Of a DNA stretch of 64,000 nt, positions 50,701 to 59,700 are shown piece after piece. The notes beneath the pieces were generated by a model, which was not told the origin of the DNA, searched no databases, and saw nothing but the letters and a program-made list of their open reading frames with translations. The stretch covers positions 5,366,601-5,430,600 of the forward strand of contig CM056570.1 in assembly GCA_029721515.1 (NCBI GenBank). Direction: 5' to 3'. Both the position numbers and the translations under genes were made by a program. The DNA is from Synanceia verrucosa. Its lineage: Eukaryota > Chordata > Actinopteri > Perciformes > Synanceiidae. Each line of letters starts with the position of its first letter. The stretch's first letter is position 1.

Positions 50701-53700
50701 CGAAAGTAATTCTATTCTATTCTATTATGGAACTTCCACTGGGCTTTTTGTGCTTTGTTTGAAATATAATTGTGCACACGATGCGTTTCTACACAGCACT
50801 ACAGAAGTTTTCCATTTTGACTTTGACAGCAAGAGGTTATTTTTAGGTGTGGGTTCCCCGGCTCTTGGTGCTGAGCTCAGGTGAGGACAAGATGTGTCAG
50901 AAACAGAGAGAGAGTCTGAATTTTTCAGAGGAACAGAACATGGAGATGAGATTCAGCTGACATGCACCCACACCTATACACAGGTATCTGCAGTACTTAA
51001 TCTCGCTCTCCCTCGCTCTCTCATACACACCAACAGAATAACAATTAAAAACATGCTCACTGAGACTCTTACACTGGAGTGACAGCTTATCTCATTTCAC
51101 AGACAGCTGCCACGGACATCAAACAGAAAGGACTTTGTGTTAGGACTGCACTGCACTGAAGAGGAAGTGTATTTTGTGTGTGTGTGTTGCAGCAGCTCTC
51201 CCAAGTCAGGGTTGCTCGGTTTCCTTGTGTTGCATAATTCACTTTAGTTCAGGCCGGGGAACCTTGTCAGTGCTAAAATCACACCAGAGAGACTGCAGCA
51301 TAATCATGATCCGCATAAGAGACACTAAAACTATGGATTGATTACACGTGTTTGTGTTTATGGAGGTGAAACAGGGAGTCAGGCAGGTGATTAATCTGTA
51401 GGAGTGAAGGATGCCCTCAGCTGTCAGTGTGAAACTGGCTAACAGCGATGAAACATAAGCTTAGAGAAGGCTTTCAAGGCAGGAACGTGAGTTACTAAAC
51501 ATAAGCGCTTACATGCCATATATACTGTGAGAAAATGTTATACACTTCCTTTAACTCAACTCTCAAGGGCCTCACAAAGAAAATCAATAAAGAATATGAT
51601 GTGGAGCAGTTTTAATAACATGAGTCCAAGCCTTTAAAAAATCAATATTTGTGGAGTGCAACAGTGAAGAAAATATACTTGTAGGTTCAAATGTAACCGG
51701 CACAACAGCATGTGAAAAATTAGATTCAATACACGAGCATTTAGTTTAAATTGAGTTATTGGAGCATCATTTTCAGGCAAAGATTCAACTAAATCGATGG
51801 CTGTTGTTGTTCCTGGAGAGAAATTAATAAATTAAAAAACAAAAAAAACACACCTACATCTTGTTAGGTCCTTCACACAGCCTCGTTCCAAAACGTCCTG
51901 CTATCCTTAAACCATGAGGGGGAATTAAGGTGAATCCTCATCACGTTGGGGATTTTAAGGCATTAATATGATAGTTATGGAATAAAGGAAAAAAGGGCTC
52001 CTGCTAAGCTTTGATTAAACCCACACCTAGGACAGAAAAAAGAATGAGGTGATATTAAATATCAAAATACCCATAGCAACCGCAGGATTAAAAACACATG
52101 AAGACAAGTGTGTGACAGAAGGAGCTTTTAGTGCAGTGAAGCACTTGTCAATGCGGTGTAAGCTTTTTGTTCTCAACGGCCCAAACAAACCACAAAAAAA
52201 AGGCTCCAGAGCTCAATTTAACCAGCTTCAATCATGTTATGTCTGATAACATCCTGCATTTAACGCTGTATCACTTTTAACCTGGACTGGATTCACAAGA
52301 GGATGATGGGAAACCAACATGTACTGAACAGATAATACATTCACACAACATATCTGCAGTGATAAATAGCAGATATAATGTTGACCATCTTATTTGCTAA
52401 TTCAGCACTAAAAGAAAGTACAGCTTTTAGACCTGATGATGTGCAGAGATGAAAGGTCAGGGTATCACTAAGGTATTAAAAGCAGTCTGGATCACAGTGG
52501 TAAACAGTGGTAACGCCACCATGTTTAAAAGGTGCAGTTACATAGTATAGGGGCTTAGTAACAACATTTAATGCAATGTCAGAGACATTAAATGGGGAAA
52601 AACAAATACTCTCACTGTGGAAAAGAGTGGAGCAGGAAGCAAAAACAACGTTTGTGCAGAGCTGTCACTGAGGTAACGGTGCTTTTGACTATAATCCAAC
52701 TAATCACACTGTTGGGGGCTTTAAGCTCATGCAGTTCTGTTACAACCAAAGTGGGAAGAGTCAAAAAGGTCATGCACTCACACAATTTCCCCGCTGATTA
52801 TTCACACGGCTAAATAAAAGTGCATTTGAACATCATGTTCAGTGAGTCATTTTGCTCAATTTCAAATGTGCTGAAAGGGAAATGGCTGAGGGCAAAATCC
52901 TGATCATCTCATGCATTTAAAAGTTTAAGTCGTTTAAATTATCAATACAATGCAAGCAGTGCCTCACAACTTTGGCGGCTGCTGATCACAGAGGAAAGTA
53001 ACCTGTCTAATTGATTTCTTATTTCAAAGCACGTTCCATGAAAATTCATTAGCAGGATGTTATCATCTAATCTATCCTCAGCCTGCGACTGGTATGGCTG
53101 ATGAGTAAGCGAGCATGAATTATGCAGCGTATAGGTGGGAAATCTGCACAGTTAAATCACCGTCTGGCACACTGAAGCACAGAGAGCACATATTGAGTTC
53201 AGCTGGTCTTTTAAAATGGCTGTTTATTTTCTACATAGATCCTGGTGAATGTGAGATGCAATGACTGAGTGCTTTTCTTCTTTAACTCTCTCAGTGCCAT
53301 TGACATAATACGACATCAGAGAGCTTTTTTTGCAGCTGGTCGCTGATCACGGTCTGCTGCAGCCTGTGAGTAATTTTTGGGGCTTCTGTGATTTGTAGCC
53401 AGGACATAAAGAGTTAATATATGCCACAGTGATCAAAGCAGGAAGAGGAGACGATCACATTTAGAGAGCAAAACAAACGGATTCTGCAAAAAATGACGAT
53501 TTCGGTGAAAGTGGCCTCTACTCTCCTCCACACAAAACAAAAATGGAATAAGGTAAAAACAAACTTTTTTTTTTCATGATGAAATAGCGTGACTCTTCTT
53601 TCATCATTTGAGCTTCTGTGTTTTCAGAGACATGGTACAAAACACGCTGTGGGTCTTGAAATATGACTGAAAGATGAGCAAAAACGCTGGCACATGGCAC

Positions 53701-56700
53701 TTTCGATTTTAAAAAACAGCTGGCACACAAAGAGTTAAATGCTGGACCAATTGAAAGGGGTGTCCCATGGGGGCTGTTACTACGAGTAGCTAAGCAGACT
53801 AACTTTTCTTTTATCCCAGACTAGTGTTATTTTTGCTGTTTTGTTATCATTTTGTCATTATTTTCCATTTATTTTTATTTTATTTTTTTTTCAAGATGCT
53901 GTGCTCTGGGTGCCATATGGAGTGAACTACCTCTTCTTGTATATTTTGTCACAGTGGGAATGTCTGGAGGTTGTTCGTCTGAGTGTTGTTTTTGTTCTCT
54001 ACAGGATTGTACAGTATGTTTTATTTTCTTACACTGCGAATGATGTGTATGACTGTGCAATGTCTGTACAAAACTAGATAAATAAAGTTTGGAAAAAAAG
54101 AAAAAAACATGAAAGGGGTGTCCCAATCCGATATAGAAATTGGTTATTGGTCTGATATCAGCAAAAAAAATGGGGATCGGATTGTGTCGATCTGCATCTA
54201 AAATCTCAGATACAGGCACTCCGATACCAGCAGTCCATTCCAGACTCCACTCCAGCTCTTCTATCCAGCAGCAGAGCCCAGTGATCACAACAACAGCTGT
54301 GCTAAGGTGCTAACAAAGGCCATGTGGCAGTATTTTTCGTTAAAGCCTGAAAAAGACGTTGCAGCCAAGTGCAAAACTTGTCATGCACAAGTTTCCTGTT
54401 TTGGCACAGAACTGGGCAAGTTTAATACGACCAACCTCAGTGTGCATTTGAAGTAAGGTGACCAGATTACCGAAATTAAATTCATCAGGGACATTTTCAG
54501 GGACAACTTTAACCAGGGACAGTCATCCAAAATGGGGAATGTCCCCATCTGGTCAACTTAATTTGAAGCAGCATCACAAAAACAGCATGAGGACTTTCAG
54601 GGTCTTCTAATTTATTTTTACGTGTTTATAAGATTTGCATTGGCTTCAGAGGTGATGCCTGAATTTGCACCAGAGATTCAGATTTCACTGATCGGTTGTA
54701 TGAAATATTTTGCGAAGCCATCCGTTTTTTCTTTTTTACTCTCTTCTGTTTGCCTGCTTTTATTAGGTTATTTGTGTGTAACTGCGAGGGCTTTGTTCTA
54801 GAAGGTCATGTACTGTATGCAAATTTAACCTTTTCCTGTCGACATGTTAAATAAACCAAGGGCCTAGCCACTGAAAGCATAGCAATCAGCCGATGAAAAG
54901 ATAATGTAAATTAGTTCCACCGCAAACTTTTTCATTGCAAAGTCTGCGGATTATCCAGAGTAAACTAGGACATTGAATATTTTTCACAGTAATTACAATC
55001 AAGATGCCTTAACATGATAAGAAATTCCATGCTCTTTACGAGGTCAGGCATGGAGCAGGTGAAATATCTCCCCCAAAAAAGACTGCAAGAAATTCACAGT
55101 TTCAAAAGAGCTGACAAAAAAAAAACACATAAAATCCTAAACATTTTTCACTGTTTTGGGTATTTCATCAAAGTAACTGACAAGAAATAATAGGTAAATC
55201 AATAATGAAAATAATTGGTCGCAGCTCTCTGAGCGACACAAAATCATTGTTGTGGTAGCAGAAGAAAAAAAATAAAAAATAACAGGCAGATAAAAACTAA
55301 ACTGCTGGCTTGGACTGGTCCCACTGGAAAATGTTTCTGTGATTTGGTTTAAGTCTTTCATTAAATGGGTTCCCCAGTCTACACAGACAGATTATTTGGT
55401 CCACAAAGCAGCACTGATGATGACACTTTAATTCTGCATCATAACACAAATCCAAGCTCTCCCTCAGTCCCTAATTATCAACTCCTTATTTGTTTTTGAT
55501 AACAGTGAAAAGCAGAGGCCTTCATCTCTCTCATTCCTGATGTTTTGCTGACATTGCCTTTATCACCATCCCATATATTCCCACCACCCTCTCTCATTGC
55601 TCCTGTTCCTGACTGGTGTGTCCTCGACTCACCGGTTCCTGAGTCTTAACGAGCCATTGAGAGATAATTGCTCCTCGAGGGTCAGTGCTGACTGACACCT
55701 CAGCCTCTTGCATGTCACTCAGTCAAGCCCCTGTCAGCTTTAATAGATCTGCAGGCTGTTTTCACGGCCGGAGCGTCCAACCAGTCGAACCAAACGACTG
55801 TTGGCTCCACTAATTTCAGATCAAGCTTGTCTCTGGACTGAAAAGCACAAAAATACAAGCCTCATATTCTGACATTCAGATGTCCACTACATATTTTCTG
55901 TTTTTTCTTTTGCTGCTGATCACAAAGCTGTGCAGTAGAAGCATTTTTTAATACTTGAAACCACTACAAGAATCATAAGAAACAGTCCTAGACCCGAGGA
56001 CACAGTCGTACTGGATACAACTCAGTCTCTCCCTCAGCTAAAAGATTTTAAATTGATGCAGACTGTACAGGACAGACGTCCTTGGTGCCAAGGGCAAGTG
56101 TGTGTGTCTTCTGAGACACAGGAAGGTCTGTACTGCCTCTCTGTGATGTGATCCAAAGGGAAGGCTTGTACTCCAGGCACATGCTGTGTCCTGTTGTGTC
56201 CTGCCAGCAGCTTTGACCTCAACATATGACAATGGATGGCCATGAGGTGGTGCATGTCTGTTTTCTGCTGGTGAAAAAACTGTAGTCTGGTCTAATACAT
56301 GTCCAGAAATAATTTTATATTAGCGAGGTAGAAAGAAAATTACATTACTCTGCCTGTTTATTTAAAAGGGTACATCTGTGTAACATAATATAGCCTAGTA
56401 GTAACCATGATAATGGATTGGAGTACTTTCTCATATCTTATCAATCAGTAGTAATATACAGTATTTAAAAACATGTTAAGAATATCATAGCTGTGGTGAA
56501 GATAACCTTTTCTTTCAATTTCAGCTCTTTTCAGGCAGGAAATATGTGACATTAAAGGTACAATATGAAAGAAATTTATTTAAATTAATTATAAAATGGC
56601 CCTGATATGTCACCAGACATTAAGAAATCATGTTCATTTCAAATACTTATATCACTGACAGCCAAGTCGCAGCCCTCAACTGATGCTGATGTTGTCATGT

Positions 56701-59700
56701 TGTGTTTTGCTCTGATGCTCCACCCTCCACCTATCTGCCAATCACCAAGTCAGTAGTGTGTCAGCATTCGGGTTGCCAGCTCTGCTCCAGTCAGCACAGC
56801 TGCAGCTACGAACGTGTCCGATAAATAATGTCTTACGTTACGAAACTTATAAGACCTCATTATGAATCCGAAATATGTTGTGACAAAGTCCGAAATAAAA
56901 TAAGGATTTGTATAAGAGATGCCTTTGAAAGATGGAGACCGCTGAAAGAGGACGGACCCATGGTGGCTGCTTTTTGGACCTCCAGGCGGACCCCTGGTGC
57001 TACCCTCCGGCCTTGGCCGGGCAGCAGCACTCCTGATCGGCCACTATCACCGGGACCCACAACCCCCGCCTGGATCTCCGCTCACTTTACCCCAGCCCTC
57101 CACAGCTCTCCTCTGGCAGATTTGACTCCTTCTAAGTGCCCATGGTGATGCCCAAGGTGGCTGCTTTTCATTCACTGTAACACTTTCTGTTCCTGTTGGA
57201 TCCTGCAGCCTAGTTGGCAACCTCTAGTCAGGGGAGAGGGAGAGGGGAGACACTGCTCTACAGTAATTTGAAAGTGATTGCAGTACCAGTTTTGGCCACA
57301 ATCCTACATGCAGTTCCTTTAACCTCTGTTAAAACAATGTCTTTTGGTCATTTAAACATAAGTGATCATTATGTAAATGTTCCTTAAGCACCTGCTGCTC
57401 AAGAGAAAACTGAGACACACAAGTTTTTGTCTCATTTAAAGTCTTAAAAAAAAAAAAAAACAGGTGTGCAGGTGAATACATCCTTTATTATTTTCATAAT
57501 TAATCAGCTAGCACATCCTGTTGCTGATTCAATGATGCCCGAGAGTAACCAAGCACAGAAAGACAATACATTAAGTTAAAGGTATAATAGGTAATCCTGT
57601 TCAGAAGCACTTTTGTTATACTGAGTGAAATGGTCCTTCCACCCTGAGAGCAGCCAACACATTATATATTCAGAAAAAGTGTGTGTAGAGGAAGTGCCAA
57701 GATTACCAACTATACCTTTAAGGACTTTAATAGCTCTGGTCACACAAATCATTTTGCTGATCATTAACCTACTATGTTTGCAGCCTGTTTTACTCCATAG
57801 AGAGGAAAATAATCTTTTTTTAGACTGATCTGACCTGAGAAGATCCTTCTTTACAACTTAAAATTCAAGCTCATTCACTGTTTCCCATCTCATCAAGTCA
57901 CTTTTTATTATCTTTGTTCATTAAGCTGCCTTTAATGAGACAAATAAGACAAGCATCTAACATCTTACCCTGCGGCTGCTGCTGCCTTTGTGTTAAACTA
58001 ACATTCAATTCAGACCTGAGCTGTGCTGCACGTGTTATTTGGTCTGACCTTGTAGGATTGCAGTTATGACTTTTAAGGGACTCAAAAGGTGCTCATTCAG
58101 ACATTAGACCAACATGTAAAATTACCATTAACCTTAACGAGATGTGTATGTGAAGGGTGCTCTGAGACACATTAGTCGAGGGGAAGTTTGACCTCACACT
58201 GGTGTCAACACAAAGGTCAGGTGGCATGCAAATGAATCATGCCGGTACATTTAGTAAAAGGTTTCTGTGTGCTTCTGAGTGACGCTGCCCCCTTAAAACT
58301 CCACCACCCAAGTCATCATCCAATCAAATTCTTCTCGGGTCACCTTCACTCAACAGTCTCATTAAAACCAAACCACCAATGCTAATGCAGAACCTGATGG
58401 TAATTAAAATGTATTGTGATATTGATTTTCTCTCAGCAAGCCAGTATGTCTCTACATAATTGCTCTATTAAGCAACTTGACAAGGCACAACTATTATACA
58501 GCATTTGTCCACAAAGAAATTTACTGTATATTATCATTAACTGCAGTTATTTAACTAAAGTGATCAACGAAAGAATTCATCTCATTTCCAACTTTGATCG
58601 CACCTAATTTGCGTGGAAGTGGCAAGCATCTGTGATGTTGCCTTATTTGCATTCCAACAGACAGCTTTGACACATAGCCACATGCTGGGGTACAGACGCT
58701 GTCCTATCTCCAAATTGCCTGCTAACTAGCTCCTGGACATCAGCAGTCATCCCGTCTGTCTGCACTGTTTTTGTGACTGCTATGTTCACATTTTTCCAGC
58801 CTGATTCCTCTGTTGGCTCTCAGTCAGACATAAACTGCTTCTGTCATCAGGCGCTGAAAGAAACACAGCTTTATTCCTCTCAGACAGCATCATTCGGCTT
58901 TATCTCCCTTCTGTCTTTGATGAAAACAACAATAAGAGAAGAGAAGCACAATGCCGCTAAAAATGTGACACAGTCGATGTCTTTCGATTCAAGATTTGAT
59001 GTTTTTTTTGTCAGCTTTTACCACCATAAAGTCACCATGGTAATGATGGAGAACACGGTGCTCTTGGTAGTGTTGAGGGAAATAATAACTCATCCACCAT
59101 CATCCATGTTTGCGCAAATACCATCACAAGTTTTAGTCAAGCAACCATCAAAAAACACTTGAAACAACCTCATTAAAGCCCGAATCCATTGAGAAAACTT
59201 TAAAATTCCACAGACCTCTACTCATCATTCAGTAACGCATGTAGGACATTTCCTAGAGAAAGCAAAGGTACCAAGGACATCTCCCTGTGATGTGAAATGA
59301 ATCAGGCATGTTAAATTAAAGCTGGCACGGGCTGCTGATTATTCACTGAGCAGGACAAGGCAAAAAAACAAGGCAGCATGTTGGCATTTATGGCAGCGAG
59401 AAGCTCACAGGCGATGTAGCTGCAGGGAGGTAGCGTTCAAGACAACACTTCACACATCGGGAGAGACAGCAGAGCTGCAGGCAGCAGAGCAGCCCTCTCT
59501 GCCCGTCACTGATGGTGTGACAGGGTGTGCTGCTGTAGCTGTGACCCTTAACTCAACACTCACAACCTCCTGTACTTCACACTGTAGCAAAGAGGAGCAG
59601 CTTTGCACATTTTGTGTAACATTTTCGGAATTATTTCAAAAACAAATGGCAAAAAACAACACAGTATATTCAAGTGTATCACTGAGAGATATTGGGCTAT

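Larger units (their letters stand above)
53739..54660 (+). mobile_element. hAT-like element fragment, interrupted twice
   Basis: The terminus-like aggggtgtcccaatccgata and the ggggatcggattg/ctccgatacc palindromic region resemble the ends of fish hAT elements. A BED zinc-finger frame follows at 54322. It is split by a retroposon (53768-54109) and a MITE (54454-54560). The outer limits given here are approximate, and no right terminus was identified. Confidence 0.6.

Noticed and set aside
53841..54077. 78-codon open frame within the retroposon insert
   Set aside because: LINE 3'-UTR-like, hydrophobic and without a domain; bounded by the insertion itself.
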